Shown: positions 45,027 to 53,934, counted from the first letter of the stretch. The stretch is 64,000 nt of DNA from Flavobacterium shii (GCF_025847235.1 NZ_JAOZEW010000002.1:310001-374000), one strand, 5' to 3'. The notes: a model not told the origin generated them from the letters alone. Program-made: numbers and translations.

Positions 45027-45728
45027 ATGAATACTACTATTTGGGCATTAATACTAAGTGCTGTATCTATCAGTTTTATCCACACGGCATCAGGACCAGA
45101 CCATTATTTGCCATTTATTGTTTTGTCGAAATCAAAACAATGGAGCAAAAGCAAAACAATTCTACTAACAATTGCCTGTGGTTTTGGCCACGTTTTGAGT
45201 TCTTTGGTTTTAGGCGCTCTTGGGGGTTTTATGGGATGGCAACTCAATAAATTCTCATGGTTTCAGGAAATCAGAGGCAATATTTCAGGTTGGGCATTGC
45301 TCATTTTTGGTGTAATTTATCTCATATATGGAGTGATTCAGACCATAAAAAATAAACCTCACAAGCATTTTGATGTATTAGGAGATGATGTTTATGTTTA
45401 TGAACATAATCACGGAGAAGTAGTTATGCCTCAGAGCCGAATAAAAGTGACTCCCTTTGTGTTGTTCATGATTTTTGTCATGGGACCTAGTGAACCACTT
45501 ACACCACTTCTTTTTTATTCGGGGTTAAATCGTTCCGTGACCGAAATTGTTGCACTAGTAGTACCATTTGCACTTACAACTGTCGCAACGATGCTCGGCA
45601 TGGTTTTACTTGGACGATACGGATATTCAACTTTTTTCAAGACCGACAAACTAGAACGCTATATGAGTGTTGTAAGTGGCGCAGTAGTCACTGTATGTGG
45701 TATTGGAATGGTCTTTTTAGGATGGTAA
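45027..45728 (+). CDS. UreH/NicO-type nickel permease
   Basis: A 233-aa membrane protein with six or so helices. Helix 1 carries FIHTASGPDHYLPF, a His-x5-Asp-His motif where Ni/Co permeases have HX4DH. A His-containing loop (HKHFDVLGDDVYVYEHNHGE) and VMGPSEPLTPLLFYSG follow. UreH-type permeases import nickel for urease, and the location 10 nt after ureD strongly supports this. The family also overlaps with TauE/SafE-like exporters, which is the main alternative. Confidence 0.85.
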   Translation: MNTTIWALILSAVSISFIHTASGPDHYLPFIVLSKSKQWSKSKTILLTIACGFGHVLSSLVLGALGGFMGWQLNKFSWFQEIRGNISGWALLIFGVIYLIYGVIQTIKNKPHKHFDVLGDDVYVYEHNHGEVVMPQSRIKVTPFVLFMIFVMGPSEPLTPLLFYSGLNRSVTEIVALVVPFALTTVATMLGMVLLGRYGYSTFFKTDKLERYMSVVSGAVVTVCGIGMVFLGW

Positions 45729-45749
45729 AATCAAAATAAAAAACAATTC

Positions 45750-46643
45750 ATGATGAATAAAATTTTTACAAAAATTCCTTTTATAGACAATGTATTAAAA
45801 GGGATAGGGCAAATTATGCTTCAGGAAAACAGATGGACAGGACTCTTGTTTCTTATTGGTATTTTTATAGGAAGCTGGCAAGGAGGTATTGCTATTTTGT
45901 TGGCTACAAGTGTTGGAACATTTACAGCTATGAAACTGGGTTATGACAAATACGAAATTAATGCCGGATTATATGGCTTTAGTGCGGCTTTGGTGGGAGT
46001 GGCTTTGTCTTTTTTCTTTCAGGCCACACTATTAATCTGGATTCTGATTGTTTTGGGTGGTGCACTGGCAAGTATCATCCAGCATTTTTTTATTAACAAA
46101 AAAATTCCAGTGTTTACATTTCCATTCATTTTTATAATTTGGGTATGTGTTTTTCTACTACATCATTTTACAAATATCCCACCTTCGGAAATGATTAGCG
46201 CAAAACCGGAAGCTGTAGCTTATAGCGAATTCATAACACCTATAAATGGCTTTGGCGAAGTTATTTTTCAAGGGGGATTACTATCCGGAGTCATTTTCTT
46301 TATTGCAATTTTTATCAGTTCCCCTGCAGCAGCTTTATATGGTCTTGCAGGATCTTTATTGGGAGCTTATTTTTCTTACATGGATGGAGAATCGATTGAA
46401 GGTATTCATATGGGACTATTCGGTTTTAACGCGGTACTTTCTGCTATTGTTTTTTCAGGTTTCAAAAAAACAGATGGATTGTGGGTCTTAATTGCAGTCC
46501 TGATTACAGTTGGTATTGATGACTTCCTGATTGATAATAATATCCTGACTGAAGTAGGCGGAGTATTAACTTTTCCCTTTGTTGCCGGAACGTGTATTAC
46601 ATTACTTATTCAGAGACTTTTTATTCCTAAAAAACTAAACTAA
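45750..46643 (+). CDS. Urea transporter (UT family channel)
   Basis: A 297-aa membrane protein of internal two-fold symmetry. The first half has NAGLYGFSAALVGVALSF and the second HMGLFGFNAVLSAIVFSG, the paired LxxPxxx/FGFN-type signatures of UT urea channels. GLLFLIGIFIGSWQGG opens the first half. It would let urea diffuse into the cell to feed the urease. It is followed by a 118-nt gap, so the urease unit may end here or continue to the RidA gene. Confidence 0.92.
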   Translation: MMNKIFTKIPFIDNVLKGIGQIMLQENRWTGLLFLIGIFIGSWQGGIAILLATSVGTFTAMKLGYDKYEINAGLYGFSAALVGVALSFFFQATLLIWILIVLGGALASIIQHFFINKKIPVFTFPFIFIIWVCVFLLHHFTNIPPSEMISAKPEAVAYSEFITPINGFGEVIFQGGLLSGVIFFIAIFISSPAAALYGLAGSLLGAYFSYMDGESIEGIHMGLFGFNAVLSAIVFSGFKKTDGLWVLIAVLITVGIDDFLIDNNILTEVGGVLTFPFVAGTCITLLIQRLFIPKKLN

Positions 46644-46761
46644 ACTCATCTCCTTTACTAATAATAACACTAAATCAAATTCAAATAATAACCGCTTTTC
46701 TTGCTTTGATAGCAGAATACATCAGCTAAAAATTACTTAAATCATTAATAAAACAAACAAA

Positions 46762-48039
46762 ATGGCATCAAATAAAATAAATTCAATACTAGCTAGAAAT
46801 ACCGAAAATGCTCCAAAAAGTATCGGTCCATACTCACAAACTGTAGCATTCTCACATTATAATAATCTTTCGGCTCAATTACCAATAGACCCAAAATCTG
46901 GTAAAATAGTAGCTGGCGGTATAAAAGAACAGACGGAACAGTGCTTTAAAAATATCAAATCAATTCTAGATAGCATCGATCACGTCATGAGCGATGTTGT
47001 TAGAATCACCATATTCGTCAAGAATATAAAAGATAGTGATGCTGTAGACGAAGTTTACAAAACATTCTTCCCTACTTATGTTCCTACACGAACTACAGTT
47101 GCAGTTGTTGCTTTACCTATGGATGCTTTGGTGCAAATTGAAGCACTTGTTTCAAATGGCGAGGGTACAATCCCCAATGCACCTCAGGCAGGTAATCTGA
47201 TAAAACTTATCAATAACACGGCAAATGCACCTATGAGTAGTTTGTCTGCACAAACAGTATCATTCTCTCATTACAATAATATTTCAGCTCAATTACCTAT
47301 CGATCCAGAAACTGGCAGATTGGTAACAGGCGGTGTAAAAGAGCAAGCCGGACAGTGTTTAAAAAACATCAAAACAATTTTAAACAGTATTGATGTTCCC
47401 CTTGATGATATTGTAAAGATTAATATCTTCCTTAAAAACCTATCAGACATTGAAGCTATAAATGAGGTTTATACAACATTCTTTCCTGATTCTGCTATTG
47501 CCAGAGCTGTAGCTTATGTTCCGGCAAGAACAATCGTGGCCGTTTCGGCTTTATCTATGGATGCTTTAGTGCAAATTGAAGCAGTGGTGTCACACGGAGA
47601 CGGAACGCCTCCGCAAGCTATTGAAGACAGGCACGGAATCGTAATAAAGGTAAGCAATACTGAAAATGCACCAAAGAGTTCTTTGTCTACACAAACGGTA
47701 GCATTCTCTCATTATAATCACATATCAGCTCAATTACCGTTGAATCCAAAAACTGGTAAAATGGTAGCCGGAGGTGTAAAAGAGCAGACTGAACAATGCT
47801 TGAAAAATATCAAAGCAATTTTAGAAAGTATCTCCCATACTATCGAAGATGTGGTTAAAGTTAATATTTTCCTTAAAAACATCACAGATAGCAATGTTGT
47901 AGATGAAGTTTATACCACATTCTTTCCAGGTGGTATTCCTGCACGAAGAACAGTTGGAGTGTCAGCATTACTACAAGATGCATTAATCCAAATTGATGTC
48001 GTTGTATCAAATGCAGAAGGAACACCTCCACAAGTATAA
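46762..48039 (+). CDS. Triple-domain RidA/YjgF fusion protein
   Basis: A 425-aa protein made of three tandem RidA domains (about 8-135, 148-284, 294-424), whereas RidA is normally a 130-aa trimer. Each domain repeats SAQLP, KEQxxQCxKNIK, FxKNxxD and VYxTFFP. The substrate-binding Arg is kept in all three (Arg110, Arg256, Arg395). Glu of the E. coli site is Glu127, Glu273 and Asp412. The IGPYSQ loop (Tyr24) is intact only in domain 1; domains 2 and 3 read MSSLSAQ and KSSLSTQ. Canonical RidA hydrolyses reactive enamine/imine intermediates. A link to urea-derived nitrogen is inferred from position. Confidence 0.9.
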   Translation: MASNKINSILARNTENAPKSIGPYSQTVAFSHYNNLSAQLPIDPKSGKIVAGGIKEQTEQCFKNIKSILDSIDHVMSDVVRITIFVKNIKDSDAVDEVYKTFFPTYVPTRTTVAVVALPMDALVQIEALVSNGEGTIPNAPQAGNLIKLINNTANAPMSSLSAQTVSFSHYNNISAQLPIDPETGRLVTGGVKEQAGQCLKNIKTILNSIDVPLDDIVKINIFLKNLSDIEAINEVYTTFFPDSAIARAVAYVPARTIVAVSALSMDALVQIEAVVSHGDGTPPQAIEDRHGIVIKVSNTENAPKSSLSTQTVAFSHYNHISAQLPLNPKTGKMVAGGVKEQTEQCLKNIKAILESISHTIEDVVKVNIFLKNITDSNVVDEVYTTFFPGGIPARRTVGVSALLQDALIQIDVVVSNAEGTPPQV

Positions 48040-48264
48040 CAGTCATTTATTTAGATGAGTATAGCATCTCATTTTGATAAACATTCAACTCAAAATATAA
48101 TTTATAAAAGGGGGTAATATCATTATCCCCTTACCCTTCTGCTTTACTTCTTTAGATTTTTTTATCCAAAAAAACTAAAAAAGTTTTTAGCATTAGACAA
48201 GTACAGTTGTTTCTTATTGAACTCCAAAAATCAAAATTGCCTTATACTTAAAATAAAAACAATT

Positions 48265-49533
48265 ATGAAAAATAGTAAATTCGCATTTTTATTATTGTTT
48301 GTTACTGGTTGTTATACAGCACAAGCACAAATTAATTTTCCTTCGCAACAGAAAACAGATGACGGAAAACCGCTTTATGAGATGGAGTTTTCCCCTCGTT
48401 TAAAACTAAATGGCTACTTAAATTTGGGAGGTAATGACTTGAATTCTCAGTCAATCAACTTAAATTCAGCCGATCCCTACAATCCAATCGATCAGAAAAA
48501 TGCAGGTTTTAATATGTACCAAACACAGTTGGCATGGAAGACTACCTATAATGGATTTTCGAAAGGTCCTTTAGTTACTTATGTCGAAGCACAATGGTGG
48601 GGCGCTCCTGGTGCAGGCGGTAACTTACAATTAAGGGTAGCATATGTAGATTACAATCATTGGCATATCGGTCAGGACTGGACTTTCTTTGGCAATGGTG
48701 TTCCAAGCTGGTACAATACACTAGATTGGGAAGGACCTAATAGTGGTACATGGGCGCGTCATCTTCAGGTAAAATATTACAATGATTTCGGTGTTGACAA
48801 ATCGTGGAAGTTTGAAAGTGGTATCGAAAGTTCTTCTGAATATCTTAAAATCGCTGGCGGAGTTACTCCAGGTCAGTTTTCTGTAGACCCAATTGTAGCA
48901 TTTACCAAAAAACTGCATGACCAAACAGGTTTCTTACGTTTAGCTGTTATGGGACGTACTCTTCGTTATGAAAAAGACGCTAATGCTAATGCTATGACAA
49001 TGGGATGGGGTGTTAATGCCAATTACAAAACCATGCTTAATGAAAAGAGTTATTTTATGGCTCAGGCTGTTGTTGGTTCTGGTATAGGAGGCTCCTATAC
49101 TTTATCCGGTGCATTGTTTGGTAATGGAGGCGCAGGAAATATGTATGACGCTATTTATGACCAGAATGGCAATTTTAAAAGAGTGCCTATCTACGGAGGT
49201 TCTGCAGGCGTAGAATACTACTTTGGAGAAAAGAAAAGGTTACATTCTAATTTAGTTGTAGGTTATACTACCTTGACGTATAATGCAATTCCTATTTCGC
49301 TTGTAAATAGTAAAGTTATAAATGATAATTCAACTGCAGATTTTGTTAACAATAATTCGAATTCAAATACGCGAATTGCTTTGCCTTCTGCTACTATCAA
49401 TGCCATGTATGATGTAACTAAGAACTTCTTAATAGGTTTAGAATATGATACTGGTGCCAAACAGATCATCAATACAAATACACAGTCTTCTACAGTCAAT
49501 CGCATTGCTATAGGCATGATGGTTGGATTCTAG
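48265..49533 (+). CDS. DcaP-like outer-membrane porin
   Basis: A 422-aa protein from the ATG at 48265; the frame is open 16 codons further up, but the signal peptide (FAFLLLFVTGCYTAQAQ) fixes this start. NHWHIGQDWTFFGNGVPSW is the G(Q)DW block typical of DcaP-type porins, and many amphipathic strands end in a terminal Phe (GMMVGF). It probably forms a trimeric outer-membrane channel for small anionic or neutral solutes; urea or a nickel chelate would fit the locus but is inference. The gap before it (48040-48264) holds a weak GGGGTAAT hairpin at 48110. Confidence 0.82.
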   Translation: MKNSKFAFLLLFVTGCYTAQAQINFPSQQKTDDGKPLYEMEFSPRLKLNGYLNLGGNDLNSQSINLNSADPYNPIDQKNAGFNMYQTQLAWKTTYNGFSKGPLVTYVEAQWWGAPGAGGNLQLRVAYVDYNHWHIGQDWTFFGNGVPSWYNTLDWEGPNSGTWARHLQVKYYNDFGVDKSWKFESGIESSSEYLKIAGGVTPGQFSVDPIVAFTKKLHDQTGFLRLAVMGRTLRYEKDANANAMTMGWGVNANYKTMLNEKSYFMAQAVVGSGIGGSYTLSGALFGNGGAGNMYDAIYDQNGNFKRVPIYGGSAGVEYYFGEKKRLHSNLVVGYTTLTYNAIPISLVNSKVINDNSTADFVNNNSNSNTRIALPSATINAMYDVTKNFLIGLEYDTGAKQIINTNTQSSTVNRIAIGMMVGF

Positions 49534-49694
49534 CCTTTACTGATAATAAACTTTTGAGTCACATTAAACATAAAATCCACAAAATCTGTGTGGGTCTTTT
49601 ACGAGCAGATTTTGTAGATTATACTCAGGGCAAGCAATCTATGATTGCCTAAACATCAATGCCTTTGCTCTGACATTTCATATTAAAAACCAAA

Positions 49695-51950
49695 ATGACG
49701 ACAATTAAAAATACAATAGCCTTCCTTGTCTTAATGATAAGTGTAGCCTCTGTAGCACAGAAGAAAGAAAAGGAAATGCAAACTTTCCTTAAAGATACAG
49801 ACAACAAATTCCCAATAGGTAACGCCTTGATAGAATACAATCACGGAAACATACACACCCATTCAGAACCAGATGGTTCATTCAAATTGCATATTCAATC
49901 CTTTCCAGATACGCTTGTAATTAGTCATGAGGGATATGATCAGAAGAAATGGGTTGTTAATAGCAATACAGAGTACGAGAATAAAATCGTTTTTCTTCAG
50001 CGTAAACCTATTGAGATTTCCGAAATAATTATTAACCACAATTCATTTCTTTCAGATATTACAAAGGTTGATCTTAATAAATTTCCGGTAAATTCGGCTC
50101 AGGATTTGTTGCGCAAAGTTCCTGGTTTGTTTATTGCCCAACACGCCGGCGGTGGAAAGGCAGAACAAATTTTTCTGAGAGGTTTCGATGCAGATCACGG
50201 AACAGACGTTAGTGTGAATGTAGACGGAATGCCTGTAAATATTGTATCCCATGCCCACGGTCAGGGATATTCGGATTTGCATTTTGTGATTCCCGAAACC
50301 ATTAATAATATCGATTTTGGAAAAGGAGCCTACTATGCTGACAGAGGAGATTTTAATACTGCGGGGTATGTAGATTTTAAAACTTATAGCTCTTTGAAAA
50401 ATAGTATGATTAAACTCGAAGCAGGTTCTTTTAATACAAGAAGAATTCTGGGAATGTTCAATATCATAAACGATCCCGACAACAAGAAAAATTTCTATAT
50501 AGCAACAGAATACAATTACACGGATGGACCTTTTGATGTAAAACAAAATTTCAACAGGCTTAATATCTTTGGAAAATATAACCAGTGGTTAACAGATAAT
50601 GATTACTTCAACATTCAATTTTCTACGTTCAATTCTTCCTGGAATGCTTCCGGACAAAATCCGGAACGTGCCGTTAATGATGGAATTATTGATCGCTGGG
50701 GAAGTATCGATCCTACCGAAGGAGGCAGCACTTCCCGTACCAATATTCAGATGAATTTTAAACATATCATTTCTCCATCAGAGCATATTGAAGCGATGGG
50801 TTGGTACTCTAAGTATAATTTTAATCTCTATTCTGATTTTACATTTTTCCTAAATGATCCCATTCATGGAGATGAAATTCAACAAAAAGACGGCAGAAAT
50901 ATTTATGGAAGCGAATTTAAACATATCAAAAATTTCATCCTTTCTAATAGTTCTATAGAATTGATATCCGGAATTGGGTTCCGAAATGACGATATTGGAA
51001 CTTTGCAGCTGAATCATGTTTATCACAGAGATTTATTGTTGGATAAAAAAATGGATGATACTGGCGTAGAAACCAATTTGCATGCTTATTCAGAATTGAT
51101 ATGGAAAACCGGAAAATGGACTGTTGCTCCAGCGTTAAGACTGGATCATTTTATTTTCAATATGCATAATTTACTGGATCAGGAGCAATTGCCTGTCGGA
51201 CAATCATCAGAAGCAACCAGACTGAGTCCTAAGCTTAATTTGTCTTATGCTTCCAGTGACAAAGTTGTGTGGTTATTAAAAACTGGTATGGGATTTCACT
51301 CTAATGATATGAGAGTCGTAATTCCTCAAAACGGGCTTAATACCTTACCATATTCTATAGGAGCTGATTTCGGAACAAGACTTCATCCCTTGAAATCATT
51401 GATTATTACCCCCACAGTATGGTATTTGTTTCTACAACAGGAATTTGTTTATGTAGGTGATGATGCCGTAGTGGAACCTTCGGGAAAATCACGACGTTAT
51501 GGTTTCGATTTAGGTATTCGCTACCAGCCATTACCAAATCTGTATTTAAATGCTGATATTAATTATTCTCATGCTCGATTAATAGAGGAACCAAAAGGAG
51601 AAGACTACATTCCATTGGCACCAATACTTACCAGCACCGGATCTATAAATTGGGATTTTTCGAAAGGTTTTTCTATAGGAATGCAGTATCGCTATCTGGG
51701 TGACAGACCAGCAGTTGAAGATAATAGTCTGAGAACAAAACCTTATCTTGTAAATGATTTGATACTTTCCTACAACCGTGTAAAATGGGGTGCTAATTTG
51801 CAAATCAATAACTTACTCAATGTAAAATGGAATGAAGCTCAATTTGCTACAGAAACCCAATTGAAAAATGAGGCAGCACCCATTACAGATATTACTTATA
51901 CTCCGGGAAGCCCTTTTGGAATAAAATTAGGACTATTTTATAAGTTTTAA
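49695..51950 (+). CDS. TonB-dependent receptor with His-rich plug, probable nickel or metal-chelate uptake
   Basis: A 751-aa receptor. A signal peptide (IAFLVLMISVASVAQ) is followed by a CarboxypepD_reg-like domain (about 30-100), a plug with QIFLRGFDADHGTDVSVNVD then GMPVNIVSHAHGQGYSDLHF (158-197), and a barrel ending in GLFYKF. The VSHAHGQGYSDLHF segment is rich in potential metal ligands. The receptor's place at the end of the urease locus suggests uptake of nickel or a nickel complex. Other substrates remain possible. The 161-nt gap upstream holds only a small AAGCAATC/GATTGCCT hairpin. Confidence 0.88.
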   Translation: MTTIKNTIAFLVLMISVASVAQKKEKEMQTFLKDTDNKFPIGNALIEYNHGNIHTHSEPDGSFKLHIQSFPDTLVISHEGYDQKKWVVNSNTEYENKIVFLQRKPIEISEIIINHNSFLSDITKVDLNKFPVNSAQDLLRKVPGLFIAQHAGGGKAEQIFLRGFDADHGTDVSVNVDGMPVNIVSHAHGQGYSDLHFVIPETINNIDFGKGAYYADRGDFNTAGYVDFKTYSSLKNSMIKLEAGSFNTRRILGMFNIINDPDNKKNFYIATEYNYTDGPFDVKQNFNRLNIFGKYNQWLTDNDYFNIQFSTFNSSWNASGQNPERAVNDGIIDRWGSIDPTEGGSTSRTNIQMNFKHIISPSEHIEAMGWYSKYNFNLYSDFTFFLNDPIHGDEIQQKDGRNIYGSEFKHIKNFILSNSSIELISGIGFRNDDIGTLQLNHVYHRDLLLDKKMDDTGVETNLHAYSELIWKTGKWTVAPALRLDHFIFNMHNLLDQEQLPVGQSSEATRLSPKLNLSYASSDKVVWLLKTGMGFHSNDMRVVIPQNGLNTLPYSIGADFGTRLHPLKSLIITPTVWYLFLQQEFVYVGDDAVVEPSGKSRRYGFDLGIRYQPLPNLYLNADINYSHARLIEEPKGEDYIPLAPILTSTGSINWDFSKGFSIGMQYRYLGDRPAVEDNSLRTKPYLVNDLILSYNRVKWGANLQINNLLNVKWNEAQFATETQLKNEAAPITDITYTPGSPFGIKLGLFYKF

Positions 51951-51997
51951 ATAATATTCATTATTAAATTTACACGATCTATAATATTATAATTAAT

Positions 51998-52870
51998 ATG
52001 GAAACACTTTCTAATTTTCAATATAAAAAGCTTTTTCTTCCCAATATTACAGAAAAAACACTTTCTAATAATGCGGATATACAGCTTTACAGACTTGAAG
52101 ATTACCTAAAAGGTATTCTTATGCCTGTAGTTCCGTACCGCACTACTTTTAATTTTGTTCTGTTTATTACCAACGGACATCTTAAACAATATCTGGAAAA
52201 CAAAGAATATCGTGTAGAAAAAGGAGGTGTTATTTTTATCAAACAAGGAACAATTACCGCAACCATAGAATTATCTGATGATGCTGAAGGTTTTTTCTTA
52301 GCCTATGAAAACAATATTGTATCCGAACAGGAATTACCCAAACATAAAACCAGCATTTTTTTTATGCCCCCTTTCCTAAATCTGGATAGCCTTACTTACG
52401 GAACCATTAAACAATTGCTTACCATTATGGAACAGGAGTTATGGCTTAATGAGTTAAATTTAAATGAGATCATTATTACTATGCTTCATCTTATTTTGGT
52501 TAAGATATTAAGTACAGATTCTGATAGTCATCATAAATCAGCTACTCGTCCTATGGAGTTGTCTCTTCAATTCCGAGACATTTTGTTCAAATATCACAGA
52601 GATGAAAAAAGAGTCACATTTTATGCAGATAAACTATCTGTTACAGAAAATTACCTTAATAAATGTGTGAAAAATATAACTCAAAAATCACCAAAACAAT
52701 GGATTAACGAAATGGATATTAATTATAGCAAGGCACTCCTTCAATCCAGTAAAGATATTGCTGAAATTGCTTATCAACTCAATTTTCACACAGCTTCTCA
52801 TTTTACACAGCTTTTCAAAAAAATTACCGGAATTACACCTAAAGAATATAGGCTACAATTTTTAAAATAA
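51998..52870 (+). CDS. AraC-family transcriptional regulator of the urease locus (candidate)
   Basis: A 290-aa protein with a cupin-like N-terminal half (YLENKEYRVEKGGVIFIKQG) and a C-terminal double HTH: VTFYADKLSVTENYLNKCVK, then IAEIAYQLNFHTASHFTQLF and KKITGITPKEYRLQFLK. It is the last gene of the locus and lies 47 nt after the receptor gene. Because it is the only regulator among the urease, transport and RidA genes, it probably controls some of them; the inducer is unknown. Confidence 0.9.
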   Translation: METLSNFQYKKLFLPNITEKTLSNNADIQLYRLEDYLKGILMPVVPYRTTFNFVLFITNGHLKQYLENKEYRVEKGGVIFIKQGTITATIELSDDAEGFFLAYENNIVSEQELPKHKTSIFFMPPFLNLDSLTYGTIKQLLTIMEQELWLNELNLNEIIITMLHLILVKILSTDSDSHHKSATRPMELSLQFRDILFKYHRDEKRVTFYADKLSVTENYLNKCVKNITQKSPKQWINEMDINYSKALLQSSKDIAEIAYQLNFHTASHFTQLFKKITGITPKEYRLQFLK

Positions 52871-53189
52871 AATTATATTTTCCTAGTAAAAATAGGACAA
52901 TAACATACCCTGTGTGCCATTTCATACAGAATAAATAGAGGTAGAGAATTTGCATATCAATATAATACGCGTAAAATAACAAATGTCGAAAGATTTAATT
53001 TATCCTTAATTAATGATAATGAAACATTTAATGTATAAGGAGTTGATTGCGTAAAATACAATCATTGATTACAATTTTCGCTGTCAACTTCCCACTAGAA
53101 TTCATTGGGAAGTTTAGTGGGAAGTGAAAGTCTTTTTTTGTAGATAATAACATAAACAGGAATTTTACGATTACCCCTTAAATAGCTAA
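52871..53189. other. Right flank of the urease locus with a possible recombinase relic
   Basis: No intact gene. On the minus strand, reading left from the hairpin at 53190, the frame gives SYLRGNRKIPVYVIIYKKRL, then SLPTKLPNEF, a stop, and WEVDSENCNQ. Further on another frame gives STPYTLNVSLSLIKDKLNLS. The pattern recalls the N-terminal arm-binding domain of Bacteroidota tyrosine recombinases but is too short and broken to be sure. A 10-bp inverted repeat (CTTCCCACTA at 53088, TAGTGGGAAG at 53115) overlaps it. Confidence 0.3.
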
Positions 53190-53192
53190 TGG

Positions 53193-53250
53193 CGTGAACA
53201 TTACACATTTTTTATGTAATGTTCACGCCATGTGAAACTTGGGTTTGTGA
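53193..53250. repeat. Hairpin repeat, copy 2, abutting the tRNA-Arg 3' end
   Basis: TGGCGTGAACATTACA (53190-53205) and TGTAATGTTCACGCCA (53215-53230) form a 16-bp perfect stem, longer than in copy 1 at 38267. GCCATGTGAAACTTG and TTTGTGA follow; the last three bases are already the end of the tRNA gene. As RNA read from the minus strand, it could also act as a hairpin downstream of the tRNA. Confidence 0.8.
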
Positions 53251-53321
53251 CCACGGTAGGGTTCGAACCTACAACCCTCAGAGTCGAAATCTGATATTCT
53301 ATCCAGTTGAACTACGCAGTC
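53248..53321 (-). tRNA. tRNA-Arg (anticodon TCG)
   Basis: A 74-nt cloverleaf on the minus strand. The acceptor GACTGCG pairs with CGTGGTC (two G:T pairs). The D-arm is AGTTCAACTGGATAGAAT. The anticodon stem TCAGA/TCTGA holds loop TTTCGAC with TCG at the anticodon. The T-arm is GTAGGTTCGAACCCTAC. The CCA end is not encoded. It should read CGN arginine codons. Confidence 0.93.
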
Positions 53322-53330
53322 ATTTTATTT

Positions 53331-53370
53331 TAGAGTTTAGATTTCCAATTGGGAATCTAAACTCTATTTT
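53331..53370. terminator. Hairpin between yqeY and tRNA-Arg
   Basis: TAGAGTTTAGATTTCC and GGGAATCTAAACTCTA form a 16-bp stem with one mismatch and loop AATT. TTTTTT follows on the plus strand; on the minus strand it lies directly after the yqeY stop, where it most likely ends that transcript. Confidence 0.6.
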
Positions 53371-53820
53371 TTATACTAATAATTTCTTTACAATAGTAGA
53401 AATCGTTTTTCCTTCGGCAGTTCCACCTAATTGAGCAGAAGCTAATCCCATTACTTTACCCATTGAAGCAATTCCCGAAGCACCAGTTTCTGCAATGATT
53501 TTTGCAATAACTGCTTCTACTTCTTCTTCACTTAATTGTGCAGGCAAAAATTTCTCGATTACAGCAATCTGAGCTAATTCTGGCTCAGCTAAATCTGGAC
53601 GATTTTGCTCTGTGAAAATTCTAGCACTTTCTTTACGTGTTTTAACTAGTCTTTGAAGTAATTTAATTTCATCATCTTCAGTTAATTCTTCTTTAGATCC
53701 AGTAGCTGTAGCAGCCAATAACATTTCTGATTTAATTGCTCTTAAAGCCTCTAATGCAACAGTATCTTTTGCTCTCATGGCGGTTTTAATTTCGTCCATG
53801 ATTAATGTTTGTAAACTCAT
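53371..53820 (-). CDS. GatB/YqeY domain protein
   Basis: A 149-aa protein from the ATG at 53820 (MSLQTLIMDEIKTAMRAKDT); 45 upstream codons of open frame are untranslated leader. LEALRAIKSEMLLAATATGS, RLVKTRKESARIFTEQNRPD, and the C-terminal GKVMGLASAQLGGTAEGKTI are typical of YqeY. The domain is shared with the tRNA-binding tail of GatB, but the role of free-standing YqeY proteins is not established. It sits downstream of ftsZ, separated by a terminator. Confidence 0.92.
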   Translation of the reverse strand: MSLQTLIMDEIKTAMRAKDTVALEALRAIKSEMLLAATATGSKEELTEDDEIKLLQRLVKTRKESARIFTEQNRPDLAEPELAQIAVIEKFLPAQLSEEEVEAVIAKIIAETGASGIASMGKVMGLASAQLGGTAEGKTISTIVKKLLV

Positions 53821-53934
53821 TTTAGTATTATTTTTTAATAAGCAAAGCTTATATGATTTGAAAATTTGATTTTTTAATTCAAAATCTATATATAGAATTC
53901 TATCGATTTCAATTCTGTGCGAAGATAAAAAAAA

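Noticed and set aside
48110..48130. Terminator after the RidA fusion (GGGGTAAT/ATTATCCCC)
   Set aside because: The stem is short and imperfect and no T-run follows, so it was not listed as a terminator.
39886..52870. Different glutamine codon use in urease genes as proof of recent transfer
   Set aside because: ureF uses CAG for 8 of 11 Gln and pnp for 1 of 22, but murC in the same window uses CAG for 5 of 11. Expression level explains this as well as foreign origin.
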